Of a stretch of 64,000 nt of DNA, positions 11,120-21,840 are shown piece after piece. The first letter of the stretch is position 1. The number at the start of each line of letters is the position of its first letter. A program made the translations under genes and the position numbers. The stretch covers positions 16,662 through 80,661 of the forward strand of contig FLMG01004277.1 in NCBI GenBank assembly GCA_900088475.1, written 5' to 3'. Under the pieces are notes generated by a model. It saw nothing but the letters and a program-made list of their open reading frames with translations, searched no databases and had not been told where the DNA came from. This DNA comes from Hyphochytrium catenoides. Its lineage: Eukaryota; Sar; Hyphochytriomycetes; Hyphochytriales; Hyphochytriaceae.

Positions 11120-13798
11120 TCACTTCCTCTTGACCACAATCTTAGGGGAGCGCCACGTCTCTTTGTCTTTCTTAGGATTACCGAGAGCTTTTTCTGCGGT
11201 GAGGACGACGTAATAAGTCCCGTCAGCCACAGGATTCCATTCCTTGGGCTTTTTGGGGTCCTTCATGACAGCAGGCTGGAAGTCAGGCGACCTCCAAGGG
11301 AAGTAGAAGTAATAGCTCGGCTCCAGCGGATCCAAATTTGTGATGCCCAGGTAGGTTTCATGGGCTACGTAGCCCAGAAAGGCATCATTCTCAGCCTTGT
11401 GAAGGGCTAGGGTGAGCTTTGGTGAGGGATGGAGAAGTCGGCTGCGGAAAAGTGGGAAGTCTTTAGTCGTCTTGTTGAAGGTGAAAGTCGCTATCTCATC
11501 GGGACGGCGGTAGATAATGGCATCAGCGGCTCCCTTGGTGGCCTCACTTTGTAAGTCGGGGGCCTCATCCCCCGTGGGCAGCACTTTGTAGCTCTGGTAG
11601 TCACCCTTGTATCCAGCATAGGGTACGTAGACGGGGTTATAGTCAGGGTTGGGCTGGTAGGAGCTCAGAGGAGTAACTTCAATGTAACCAGAGAACAGCC
11701 ACTTTTCAGTAGGGAGCATGGAAGGGTCGGGAGTGATGGTGAGCTGTATGGTCCGCTTTGCTTTGGGCCCAAGTTGGAAGGAATCAGGAGAAATCGCGAC
11801 GTTAGACGAGCGGACTTCCAGCTTGGGAACGGCGCTATTGCTGCCCTCAACGGAGGCGGCCGGGCGGTGGGTCACCTTGTACTTCATTGGCTCTTCACCC
11901 ACGTTGGTGACCGTGATGGTGCGACGGAAAGCTTTCTGGTTGTCCTGATCATCGCCCAGCTTCAGCTTGGAAGGAGAGACACGGGTATTCCCTTTAAGAG
12001 CGTGGAAAGCGTTAACCATCCCAGCCCCTTGGCGAGCGACAGGCGTCAACACTTCCATGTTAGTCTGTTGCGAGGGAACAGCATTATTCTGCAAAATTGC
12101 CATAATTTCCCATGGGTCCACCTTGCCATTGTGGTCATTGTTCTCTGCAATGTAGAGAGCAGCAACACCGGCGACATAGGGCGTAGCCATAGAAGTACCA
12201 GAGATTGTGTTATAACCACCAAGTTGCAGCGGCCATGCGGAGAATATTAGTCCACCAGGAGCGCCAATATCTGACTTGATGGACAGGTCGGGCGACAATC
12301 CCCAAGAGCTAAAGCTGCTGATCTTAGAGCCTTGAGGGTTCGGAAAGAACTTCTCTCCAGGTAGCCAGTGGACTTTCACAGGAGCACTGGCGCTTCTCTT
12401 GACGAGTTCCTCCCCGTCCTCCTTGGAAATAGCGGCCACGGGGATCTTAAGGTCAGGGTCAGATACGGACACAGAGAGAGCTCCTGGCTGTGAGTTGTAG
12501 ATAATGACAGCGATTGCGCCAGCCTCCTGCGCATTAAGAGCCTTGATCACGAAGGGGCAACTTCCTCTTCGGATTAGGGCAATCTTTCCCTCAAAGACCC
12601 CCAAGTTAATGTATGGGGTACAGCCATCGTCCATGATTGTGCTGTCCTTCGTTGAAAGGACAATTTCTCCGTCCTTGAGCAGCTCCCCTTGGGCTTGATC
12701 TATCGCGAAAGGGATCTCTTTCCCATCAGGAGATGCCTGGAAGGCTCGCCCAAGGTAGAAGTCATTATCGAAAGAAGCAACCCCAAAGCCCTGCATAGCC
12801 AAACCTGGGGAATTTCCCTGCCAGAGTCCCATTGCACCCTCATTCCCAATAGCAGACACAACGATTAGCCCTTTCTTTGAGAGCCTGTCAGCAGCCTTTG
12901 CATCAGGGTACTGAGGCCAAGAGGATCCTCCTCCTAGCGAGAGGTTAATAACGTCCATTCCGTCCTTGAAGGCTTGCTCCATGGAGCTGATAATTATATC
13001 CGTGGAGGTGGAACCGTCACAGCCAAAGATTTTGTAGGCTCCAAGCGTGACATCAGGCGCTACACCGACGAACTTTGCTTCTTTTCCACCAACGATACCG
13101 GCTACATGCGTCCCATGGCCTGCACAGTCATGAGGATCGTCGTCTGGCTTCGGAATCAGCTTGTCTGGTTGATTCTGAGCTTCAGAGTCATAGTCATCTC
13201 CTACAAAGTCATGACCGAAAGCTACACGGCACCCTGGGCCAGCCTTAGCGCAGGCACCAAACGCTGGATGTTTATAGTCTATTCCAGTGTCAAGGACGCC
13301 GACCTTGATGCCCTTGCCTGTGAAACCAAGATCCCGATGGACCTGAATTACTCCTGTCGCATTATGGGCAAAGCGGAGCTCAGGCTTGATGCCCTTCACT
13401 GAGTCACCATGAATAATGGCTCTCTTGTTTGGGTGCTGGACACGATAGTTATAGAAAACAAAGTCCACATTCTTCAACTCAGGAATGGCAGAGACGTTAG
13501 CCGAGTTCTTGATATCGAGCGAGAGACCATTGATCAGAGTGTCAAAAACCGCGCGGACCTCATACTCAATGTTGTTGTCGTCCAAGGACTTCAAGAAGGC
13601 GTTCCTCTCGGCCTCCATCTGCTGGGTGTTACCGCCCAAGATTGTAGGGCTGGACTTGAGCTCAACAAGGACAGACTGCTCAATTGTTCTCTCCATCAGA
13701 TGGCGGTGGGTGGAAGGAGGATGCACGAAGCGTCCGGCATTGGTGATGGAGGTGAAGACTACGGCCAGTAGGCCAAGAGCAGCCAAAGAAGGCTTCAT
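11120..13798 (-). CDS. Secreted subtilisin-family protease with PA domain
   Basis: Single uninterrupted frame of 892 residues. It starts with a signal peptide (MKPSLAALGLLAVVFTSITNA). An I9-type propeptide follows at about 40-120 (SVLVELKSSPTILGGNTQQ). The triad is Asp170 (GVLDTGIDYKHPAFG), His228 (DCAGHGTHVAG) and Ser536 (GTSMATPYVAG), with the oxyanion Asn319 in SAIGNEG. A PA domain sits between the Asn and Ser motifs, about residues 380-475 (KIALIRRGSCPF, AGAIAVIIYN). The C-terminal part carries Fn3-like repeats (RRTITVTNVGEEPMKYKVTH). This is the domain order of vpr-like fungal and bacterial secreted subtilases. It is a close, colinear paralogue of the gene at 18.0-20.7 kb, with long identical blocks. 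The start is the first Met, directly before the signal peptide. Likely an extracellular general protease; the substrate is unknown. Confidence 0.95.
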   Translation of the reverse strand: MKPSLAALGLLAVVFTSITNAGRFVHPPSTHRHLMERTIEQSVLVELKSSPTILGGNTQQMEAERNAFLKSLDDNNIEYEVRAVFDTLINGLSLDIKNSANVSAIPELKNVDFVFYNYRVQHPNKRAIIHGDSVKGIKPELRFAHNATGVIQVHRDLGFTGKGIKVGVLDTGIDYKHPAFGACAKAGPGCRVAFGHDFVGDDYDSEAQNQPDKLIPKPDDDPHDCAGHGTHVAGIVGGKEAKFVGVAPDVTLGAYKIFGCDGSTSTDIIISSMEQAFKDGMDVINLSLGGGSSWPQYPDAKAADRLSKKGLIVVSAIGNEGAMGLWQGNSPGLAMQGFGVASFDNDFYLGRAFQASPDGKEIPFAIDQAQGELLKDGEIVLSTKDSTIMDDGCTPYINLGVFEGKIALIRRGSCPFVIKALNAQEAGAIAVIIYNSQPGALSVSVSDPDLKIPVAAISKEDGEELVKRSASAPVKVHWLPGEKFFPNPQGSKISSFSSWGLSPDLSIKSDIGAPGGLIFSAWPLQLGGYNTISGTSMATPYVAGVAALYIAENNDHNGKVDPWEIMAILQNNAVPSQQTNMEVLTPVARQGAGMVNAFHALKGNTRVSPSKLKLGDDQDNQKAFRRTITVTNVGEEPMKYKVTHRPAASVEGSNSAVPKLEVRSSNVAISPDSFQLGPKAKRTIQLTITPDPSMLPTEKWLFSGYIEVTPLSSYQPNPDYNPVYVPYAGYKGDYQSYKVLPTGDEAPDLQSEATKGAADAIIYRRPDEIATFTFNKTTKDFPLFRSRLLHPSPKLTLALHKAENDAFLGYVAHETYLGITNLDPLEPSYYFYFPWRSPDFQPAVMKDPKKPKEWNPVADGTYYVVLTAEKALGNPKKDKETWRSPKIVVKRK

Positions 13799-14616
13799 AT
13801 TGTCTTGTTGTGGGCTCTTCGACTTCCAATGATGGTAGTGATTGAGCTGCTGTCGGGAGGTGCAGCTCCGTAGAATGAAAAAAGGAAGATGGCAACGAGG
13901 GGAGTGAGCCGCTGGGAGTTTGCAGCTGGCGACGCGGCATAGCCTTTAAAATAGTCCTTCTATCTCCTCTCACTACTTACTAGGAGGTGCTCTTGACGTG
14001 AAAGAGAGAAACAAAGAGAGGAGACGGAGACAACAGGGATCATCGGAAGAGTAGAGAACTCAAAGAGAACCAAAGGAACAAGTAAGAAAAAAGCTGGCCA
14101 ATGAAAGAGAGCAAGGTCAAAAGACCGTCGATAAGAAGGAGTAGCAAGAGAACGAAAGGAGATGCAGACCAGAAGACCAGTAAGGACGACGAGCGGGGAG
14201 GAAGAAAGAACCAAAAGATGATGCTTATGTGTGAATAAATCTTGGAGCTGTGGCTGGCAATCCCCTCTCGTCCTGCCATCATTCAGCTTGTCCCGTCTGC
14301 CGCTCCTCCTTGCATCCTCATGAGAAGAGACCAAGACCGAGACAGAGACAGAGAGAGGGAGAACGTGGGACGACGGAGACAGAGAGAGTCAGGTAGAGAG
14401 TGTAGAGAGTGAACTGGAGGAGGACCGAGGATGATAGGGCTTTCACTACTAATACGCCTTGTAAATCACTGAATAGAAATAGGGGGGCCAGAGGGCGGAC
14501 AACTGTATGGCCAAAGATTATCTACTAGAAAAATAACGGATAAAGCCAGAGCAAACATATAACCTTATTATACAGGTTCTGCCCCAAATTTTACCCCACA
14601 AGATGTTGAGAGATGA

Positions 14617-14660
14617 NNNNNNNNNNNNNNNNNNNNNNNNNNNNNNNNNNNNNNNNNNNN
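14617..14660. other. Assembly gap (44 N) in a GA-rich repeat
   Basis: Unknown bases lie between AGATGA and a GAGAGA-rich stretch. The flank suggests that the gap is a collapsed or unread GA microsatellite; the true length may differ from the number of N. Confidence 0.95.
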
Positions 14661-15745
14661 AGAGAAGAGAGAGAGAGGAGAGAAAAAGATTAGGAATTGG
14701 GTGAGGCTGAGCGCTGACGGAGAGTGCGGGTTGATATCCCAGAGGAGAGATCAGAAAGTCCAATGCAGAGTAGAGTGTAACGTGCAAAAGGAAGAGGGAA
14801 AGAAGTGAAGATTATGGAAAGATGAGAAATATTTAGATAGCGGTGCTCCGAGGGGCAACAACGGAGGTCAAGAGAGAGCATAGGAGGACCGGTAGTCATC
14901 CTCCTCTCGCCTCGATCTGCTACTGTGCTGTGCTCTACCTCCAGATCTGTCTTCTTAGTCGGCTTCCTGCAAGATATTGTTTTATTGATACGCCTCGCGG
15001 AATAGATATACTGGCTCAAATCATAAGGTTAGAGTCTCTGCTCGACCTCCAAGCCGATGCTGGCTCTTTCCCTCTCTCTACAGTCTACATTGTTGCTTCC
15101 AGCGGCACAGCGCAGCTTACTTCATCAGGCTAACTATTCTTCTGCCCAGTTTGTCCTATGCCGCTTCTGGTCTACCTATTCACTCGACGTTCATAACGAA
15201 ACAGAGAAGGATTGCGTGGAGCTGCCTCCGTTATGCCTCCCTGCAGAGCTTCAGAGGCAATGCACTAGCTATAGGTCCTACTGATGTAGTAGCTGTAAAG
15301 TTCAAGACGACATTATACATATGAACAACTTTATATACTATACAAACCACCACGCCATCACGAGACCTCATGCTTCCATCTCCTGCGGTGGTGATGAGGC
15401 ATGATGTTATTAGAAAGGTGCTGAGTACATACTGATCAAATAGACTGGACCCATCCGTCAATAATCCAACCTCGAGTTGCGTTTTCCACTAATAAAAATA
15501 ATGAGTTGCAACTCTCAAGTCTCCGCCCTTATGCCCTGTCTTTCTCTGCCAAACCTCAATCGTACTCCAGGGCGGTCAATAAGGGTCAGTTAGTTACCAC
15601 ACGGTGACTAGGTAGCACAGCAAGCATGGAGTCTCCACTATTTTGACTTCTTATTGTGGCGGCGGAGAATGGTTTTCTTGTCAAGTGATGGCTTCTCCTC
15701 CCTGCGGAGACGCGACTTGTCTCTTTTAGCACTTTCAGGTGGTGG

Positions 15746-15850
15746 CTCGGACATCATCTTCCGCATCAAAGTTGGGAAGAACTACACTCCTGGCAAACTG
15801 GTTGAAGAAAGAGGTTCTTCCCAACTTTGATGCGGAAGATGATGTCCGAG
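15746..15850. repeat. Perfect 37-bp inverted repeat with 31-nt loop
   Basis: The left arm at 15746-15782 begins CTCGGACATCATCTTCCGCA and the right arm at 15814-15850 is its exact reverse complement. The loop is 15783-15813. The next base on each side breaks the pairing. A transcript from either strand would fold into a long, mismatch-free stem. It is not flanked by a recognisable gene, transposase or obvious target-site duplication. Confidence 0.93.
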
Positions 15851-18027
15851 ATGGTTCAAGTTGGGTATGACCTTCTTTGGTGGCTTGTTAAGTTAATGGT
15901 GGCCTCCTGGGCAGGCAACGCTATCGATGTTCTATTCCCAGGTATGGAGATAGTTCTGACCTGTGAGGTTTGGAAACACCTTGTACTACTGCTGCTGCTG
16001 CTGCTCAATTCAAGGTTGAGTGATTGCCTATGGCTGTTATGGGCGTTGGCACCCGGTGTGAGACAAGGAGGTTCAGTCTCGGAAATTTACGAGAGAATGG
16101 GAGACAAGATTTGTGGATACGAGCCGCCTCTAATAAGAGGCTTTGCATAGGAGCAGCCAAATACAGAGGCAAATAGTACTATTGATTACGAAGACTTCCC
16201 ATGCCTCTTTCTCCCGCCTCTTCCAGCACAGGCAAATGGGAAGTTTCAAGGATGACATCACAGTTGTACTTGCACCCACCACCTGCTGCACAATAAGAAA
16301 GACAGCTCGAAGTCGGGATGATCATACAGGAGTCTAGATTGCTCTGACCAAAAACATCTTCTGGAAGGACGCCCAAGATCTGAATATTGGTCCCTTAGCA
16401 GCAGAAGCCAGATAAACTTGATCATTGAGAACATAGGACACAGACTGTCCAGCCAAAAGGCAAGGAACTCTGCGAAACATTGGTCGTGGCTAGTGTCTTT
16501 CCAAGGTCTATGTCGCCATTGGATAAATAAGAGGGGAAGAAGGAGGAGAGAGGACGGGAACATCAGAGGGCGGCCAAATAAAGGAACGAGTACTACTGTC
16601 ATACAAAGCTGGATAGCGAAAGTAAGAAGAGCATCATCCAGACGAAAGAGACATCGTGATAAGGAACAAAGAGACAGAGCTAGACGGCGGAATGAGAGAT
16701 AGTCCTATCTATCTCAGTACTGATGATAGAAGAACCAGTTCTGTCTCTCTTCAACAAATATAAAACCGACTGAAATAACAGGTAAAGCTTGACCGACTAC
16801 TTCCCTTCCTGGGCGGACAGCCTAACGCCTAGAATCAGCGGCATTGGCAGTGTCCACATCACTGCCGGTCGGACTCGCCTGTAGAGGATCTCTAAAGGGG
16901 AACGATCCAAAATTTTTAACCTTGATAGGTCAGTTTATGCATGCGGCTGCACATGAGGGAGGGGGGATACATGAGACTGCCTATAGCTGCATTATGCTAA
17001 TATGTCCTCAGAGGCAGAGGGGTTTGATAGTCATCAATATCGTGAGCTGTGATTGGTTAGATTTCTGCGGAGGCCGATGATTGGACAGATCTAATCTGTT
17101 TAGTCATCCTATTTCCGTTAATAAAGGCTAGAGAAATTAGAACAGGCAAGTGGACCGAATAAATTCATTGAGATGTGTGGGAGGAAATAGGCGGACCTCG
17201 GGGGGGACAGCTCTTTCTGGAAAAGTAGTATATCTTCGTATCTCTGCACTGATCATGCACTTTCTTGAGTGTACTCTTTACCTTCCTGCTGCGCAGTGAT
17301 GATGGCTTGGAGGAGCTGTCCTACTGGTTCGCATGATGCACAGTAGGCAGTTGAAGGAGGCCTCCAAGAAACACAGAGAAGGAGAGAAAGACAGAGAGAG
17401 AAGAGGGATAGACAGAGAGAGACAGAGATTTGTTGGTCTTGAAGGGAGTTAGGAGGAAAAGGAAGGGAAGACAGAGAACAAGAGAGATTGATGGTTGTAT
17501 AAGGGAATATAAAGACAGCCATAGTGGCATGTCAAGAGAAGGTTGGAGACCGTTCTTGATGCTCATCAAGTGAGTCTAGCATAAAGATGGGAGAAAGAGG
17601 TCATGGCGCTGTCCAAGGTTTATCCACTATTAGTGGGCGGGGCGGGCCGATGGAAAGGAAGGAAAGGCTAACGGCAGCCAAAAAACCTTTGAACTTCGAT
17701 CTTAGGTGTGTTAGAGTAGGTCTTGAAGGTGTTCAGGTTCTTATCCTGCAGTAGCAGAGGAGGAACAGACGAAGCCTACAAGAAGGTCTATGTCCTCCTA
17801 TCTGTGCCAGCTTCCTGGAAGATAGGTAACGTTGAAAGTTCTGAAGGCTTCTATTCCACTTCGACATCGAACTTTTACGACGTTCCTTGCTAGTGCTTCT
17901 GATGCCAGCATGAAGCCTGGAACTACCTCATTCACTTTCAAAACTGACAGCAAGGGCTCAGGTCAATTAGGGACCTCCTTTCTGCCCTTCAGAAGAAGCC
18001 GAGCATTGCCCTCATCAATCTGCCCGG

Positions 18028-20709
18028 TTGAGAACCATGAAGCTCGCAACCGTTGCCCTTGGCCTTGTTGTGGCTGCCTTCGCCTCAGAGAGCGATGCTG
18101 GGCAGTTTGTTCATCCTCCAGCAACCCATCGCCATTTGCTGGAGAGGACCATGGAGAAGTCTGTTTTGGTGGAGTTGAAATCCAGCCCTACCGTCCTGGG
18201 CGGAAACACCCAGCAGATGGAGGCTGAGAGAAACGCCTTCCTGAAGTCGCTGGACGATAACAAGATTGAATATGAAGTTCGCGCTGTCTTTGACACTCTT
18301 ATCAACGGTGTCTCTCTCGACATCAAGAACTCTGCCAACATTACCGCCATTCCTGAGCTGAACAATGTAGAGTCGGTCTTTCACAACTACCGCATTCCTC
18401 ACCCAAACAAGAAGGTAATCTTCGCAAGTGACAGCCAGGCTGGTGCCAAGCCAGAGCTTCGCTTTGCCCATAACATGACGGGAGTAGCTCAAGTGCATCA
18501 GGACCTCGGTGTAAAGGGCAAGGGTATCAAGGTTGGCGTCATCGACTCTGGTATTGACTACAACCATCCTGCCTTCGGCGCCTGCAAAAAGATAGGCAGG
18601 GGATGTCGTGTCGCTTACGGCCATGACTTCGTTGGCGATGACTATAATGAGGGATCCCCTGATCCCGAGAAGAGGGTTACGAAACCTGATGAGGACCCCG
18701 ATGACTGTGGTGGTCATGGAACTCACGTTGCAGGAATTATTGGCGGCAATGAGGCTAAGTTCGTCGGTGTAGCTCCTGAGGTTACGCTTGGAGCCTACAG
18801 AGTCTTCGGCTGTTCTGGATCTACAGCCACTGACAACATCATTAGCGCTATGGAGCGGGCATTCAACGATGGCATGGACATCATTAACCTCTCTCTTGGT
18901 GGCGGTTCTTCCTGGCCACAGTTCCCTAGCTCCAAGGCTGCTGACAGGCTTGCAAAGAAGGGCCTCATTGTCATTTCCGCTATGGGTAATGACGGCACCC
19001 AGGGCCTGTGGCTGGGCTCCTCTCCAGCTCTGTCTCAAGAGGGTTTCGGTGTTGCCTCGTTTGATAACAACTACTACGTTGGCAAGGTCTTCAAAGCCTC
19101 TCCTGATGACAAGGAAGTTCCTTTTTCAATTGATGGGTCCCAGGGTAGCCTTCTGAAGGATGGAGAAATCGTGGTGTCTAACACTGACACCACCGTTGAG
19201 AACGATGGCTGTGCTCCATACAGTGGCACTCCCTTCGCAGGGAAGATTGCCCTTATCCGCAGAGGTACATGTGCTTTCGTAGATAAGGCACTTAACGCTC
19301 AGGCTGCTGGCGCTATTGCAGCTATCATGTACAATAGAGTGCCAGGAGCCCTGGCAATCGCTATCACCGACCCTAAGCTTAAGATCCCTGTGGCTGGAAT
19401 CTCCAAAACTGATGGTGAGGAGTTGATCAAGAGAAGCGCCACCGCACCAGTCACGGTGCGCTGGATCCCTGATGAAAAGATCTTCCCTAACCCAACCGGC
19501 TCTCAGATTAGCAGCTTTAGTTCATGGGGACTGTCCCCCGACCTGTCTATCAAGCCAGATCTTGGAGCTCCTGGTGGTCTAATCTTCTCCTCTTGGCCGC
19601 TAGAGCTTGGTGGCTACACCACTATCTCTGGTACTTCTATGGCTACGCCTTACGTCAGTGGTGTCGCTGCTCTGTACATTGCAGAGAACAATGACCACAA
19701 CGGCAAAGTAGATCCTTGGGAACTTAAGGAGATTCTCCAGAACAATGCTGTCCCCTCTGAGCTGCTGGATTTGGACGTACAGACCCCAGTTGCCCGCCAG
19801 GGAGCAGGAATGGTCAATGCCTTCCACGCCATCAAGGGAAACACTCGTGTCTCTCCTTCCAGGCTGAAGCTGGGCGAGGATCAGGACAGCCAGAAAGCCA
19901 TCCGTCGCACCATCACCGTCACCAACGTCGGCGAAGAGCCAATGAAGTACAAGCTGACCCACCGCCCCGCCGCCTCTGTTGAGGGCAGCAACGGCGTAAC
20001 CCCTAAACTCGAAGTGCGCTCGTCTAACGTTAAAATTTCTCCTGAGACGTTCAAGCTTGGTCCCAAGGGCAAGCGTACCGTGGAGCTGACAATCACGCCA
20101 GACGCCTCCATGCTGTCTACTGAAAACTGGCTTTTCTCTGGTTACATTGAGGTCACCCCACTCAGCTCCTATCAGCCCAACCCTGACTACAATCCAGTCT
20201 ATGTGCCTTATGCTGGGTACAGAGGAGATTATCAGAGCCTCAAGGTGCTCCCCACTGGCGAGGAGGCACCCGTTCTATATAGCGAGGGCACTGCTGGTCA
20301 AGATGGAGCTCCAGTGTACAGCAGCCCTGACCAGACCGCCACCTTCACCTTCAACAAGGAAACCAAGGACTTTCCTTTCTTTGTCACCCGTATTCTTCAC
20401 CCCACACCGCTTCTGAACTTTGCCGTTCACAAAGCTGAAGATGGCAGCTTTGTGGGCTACATCGCCTATGACGATTATCTTGGTAAGACAGAGACAACCC
20501 CAGGGGAGCCTGGGTACTTCTGGACCACCACCTGGAAGTCTCCAGACTCCAAACCCGCAGTCTTCAAGAATCCCAAGAAGAAGAACGAGTGGACCCCTGT
20601 CGCGGACGGTACTTACTACGTCCTTATTAACGCTCAAAAGGCTCTGGGCAACCCGAAGAAGGACAATGAGGTCTGGCGCTCTCCTAAGATCGTGGTCAAG
20701 ACCAAGTAA
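18028..20709 (+). CDS. Secreted subtilisin-family protease with PA domain (paralogue)
   Basis: Single uninterrupted frame of 893 residues. Signal peptide at 1-24 (MKLATVALGLVVAAFASESD), with two possible Met starts three residues apart. The I9-type propeptide lies at about 43-125. The catalytic residues are Asp173 (GVIDSGIDYNHPAFG), His230 (DCGGHGTHVAG), oxyanion Asn321 (SAMGNDG) and Ser537 (GTSMATPYVSG). A PA domain lies at about 380-475 (KIALIRRGTCAFVDKALNAQ) and Fn3-like segments follow. It is colinear with the minus-strand gene at 11.1-13.8 kb and shares blocks such as TPLSSYQPNPDYNPVYVPYA. The reading frame appears to have stronger C-ending codon preference than the first subtilase at 8.0 kb, which may mean higher expression. 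Expected to be a secreted endopeptidase. Confidence 0.95.
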   Translation: MRTMKLATVALGLVVAAFASESDAGQFVHPPATHRHLLERTMEKSVLVELKSSPTVLGGNTQQMEAERNAFLKSLDDNKIEYEVRAVFDTLINGVSLDIKNSANITAIPELNNVESVFHNYRIPHPNKKVIFASDSQAGAKPELRFAHNMTGVAQVHQDLGVKGKGIKVGVIDSGIDYNHPAFGACKKIGRGCRVAYGHDFVGDDYNEGSPDPEKRVTKPDEDPDDCGGHGTHVAGIIGGNEAKFVGVAPEVTLGAYRVFGCSGSTATDNIISAMERAFNDGMDIINLSLGGGSSWPQFPSSKAADRLAKKGLIVISAMGNDGTQGLWLGSSPALSQEGFGVASFDNNYYVGKVFKASPDDKEVPFSIDGSQGSLLKDGEIVVSNTDTTVENDGCAPYSGTPFAGKIALIRRGTCAFVDKALNAQAAGAIAAIMYNRVPGALAIAITDPKLKIPVAGISKTDGEELIKRSATAPVTVRWIPDEKIFPNPTGSQISSFSSWGLSPDLSIKPDLGAPGGLIFSSWPLELGGYTTISGTSMATPYVSGVAALYIAENNDHNGKVDPWELKEILQNNAVPSELLDLDVQTPVARQGAGMVNAFHAIKGNTRVSPSRLKLGEDQDSQKAIRRTITVTNVGEEPMKYKLTHRPAASVEGSNGVTPKLEVRSSNVKISPETFKLGPKGKRTVELTITPDASMLSTENWLFSGYIEVTPLSSYQPNPDYNPVYVPYAGYRGDYQSLKVLPTGEEAPVLYSEGTAGQDGAPVYSSPDQTATFTFNKETKDFPFFVTRILHPTPLLNFAVHKAEDGSFVGYIAYDDYLGKTETTPGEPGYFWTTTWKSPDSKPAVFKNPKKKNEWTPVADGTYYVLINAQKALGNPKKDNEVWRSPKIVVKTK

Positions 20710-20778
20710 ACCTATTGATGTCGGTGCTGGCGCAAGAGAAAGTAGAAGATGTTAGCTGTTTTGAAGTTTTATAAAGAA

Positions 20779-20784
20779 AATAAA
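20779..20784 (+). terminator. Possible polyadenylation signal AATAAA
   Basis: The hexamer AATAAA lies about 70 bases after the TAA that ends the subtilase gene at 20709, in an A/T-rich context. This position is typical for a eukaryotic poly(A) signal. Confidence 0.55.
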
Positions 20785-21664
20785 CTATCAAGTCTTTTCA
20801 CTTTTCGCCATATTGGTGCTATTATATCGAACTGCTCTACTTTTGAGACATCAAAACATCCGTCGTGCCTTTTATAACTTACGCTAGCCTCTTCCTTTTT
20901 ATAGCTGCTCCATCGCGCTCTGCTGACGAACTCGAATCTTGGATGGCTCTGTGGTCGTTACTGACCAACATTCATGATAGATCATCCCAAAAGGCATCCA
21001 AGTCTATATCTCTCTTCTACCACCAATAGCAGAACTCTTCTCTTCAGCATCCAACTTGCACTTGGGGAATCATCTTATAAATGCCATGACGGCACCCTTG
21101 ACATAGATTACGAGAAGTGAGAAAAGAAGATGGCCATCCCACTAGCAATTGTTCAGGCAGTGCGAGAAGGAGTGCAGATAAGAGGGATGACCACTATAGA
21201 AACGAAAGAGAGAGGCTTGGCGTCTCATCTAGACTAGGGTCTCTCGATGACGCTGAGAGATGCTGTCGTTGTAGAGGATAACGTTCCATGGTCCCGTGGG
21301 TGGAAAGAAAATGGGATACTGCCATAGATTAAGCAGCAGTGCGAACGATTGAAAACAGCGCCGTCATCGCTACCATAGCCATTGCCCCTCAGAAGAAGAA
21401 GAGGAGGAAGCCGTACTACTATGACAACGGCGAGGGCAGTATACAGATAGAATCTCAGCGTTGCTATAGATTTGCCTGGAAAGGGTGTTTTAGTGATCCT
21501 CTTCCTGATAGATCCCTCTCTTTCGACTAGCAGTATTATTAGGATCAACAGCAGTAATGTTGAGACATAATCCTGCTAACAACGCTGCTGGTTTTTGGTG
21601 GGCTCGCAGCATTCATAGTATTACATAGCCTGGCTTCCTTCTCTCTTCATCGTCAGCAGAACGT

Positions 21665-21840
21665 CATCCCACCACGTTCCAGCTTTCCAAACGTCACTGC
21701 CGCTGATGAGGATGAATGGGCTTATTGTTCAATTCCGATGAGCAGCAGCATCCCACCACGTTCCAGCTTTCCAAGCGTCACTGCCGCTGATGAGGAAGAA
21801 TGGGTCTACTATGATAGTTCAATCCGATGATGAGCAGCAG
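21665..21840. repeat. Imperfect tandem duplication, units of 84 and 92 bp
   Basis: The first unit (21665-21748) and the second (21749-21840) both begin CATCCCACCACGTTCCAGCT and both end in GATGAGCAGCAG. They differ by a few substitutions and by an insertion in the second copy. Neither unit reads as a recognisable peptide repeat. Confidence 0.88.

Larger units (their letters stand above)
13799..18027. other. 4.2-kb gene-poor region between two divergent subtilase genes
   Basis: The region separates the divergent paralogous proteases, so it should contain both promoters. A TATA-like TTTAAAA occurs near 13946 on the side of the minus-strand gene. From 13970 to 14450 and from 17370 to 17480 the plus strand is strongly purine-rich, which makes the opposite strand give Leu/Ser-rich spurious frames. 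A gap of 44 N lies at 14617-14660, a perfect hairpin at 15746-15850 and a short CTG run near 15988-16006. No protein family or RNA gene is recognisable. Confidence 0.6.

Noticed and set aside
11718..13771. Several plus-strand frames of 60-158 codons inside the minus-strand subtilase
   Set aside because: They are antisense shadows of a strongly conserved coding sequence with biased codon use; the same shadows appear opposite the paralogue at 18-20 kb.
13960..14334. Minus-strand frames rich in Leu, Ser and Phe that look like membrane proteins
   Set aside because: They are the reverse of a GA-rich purine tract; the hydrophobic pattern follows from CT-rich codons and no family features occur.
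15988..16006. CTG repeat as a possible coding poly-Leu or disease-type expansion
   Set aside because: Only about six units and no supported gene around it.
15827..16150. 107-codon plus-strand frame with a poly-Leu run
   Set aside because: The Leu run comes from a CTG triplet repeat and the start lies in the right arm of the perfect inverted repeat; no recognisable family.
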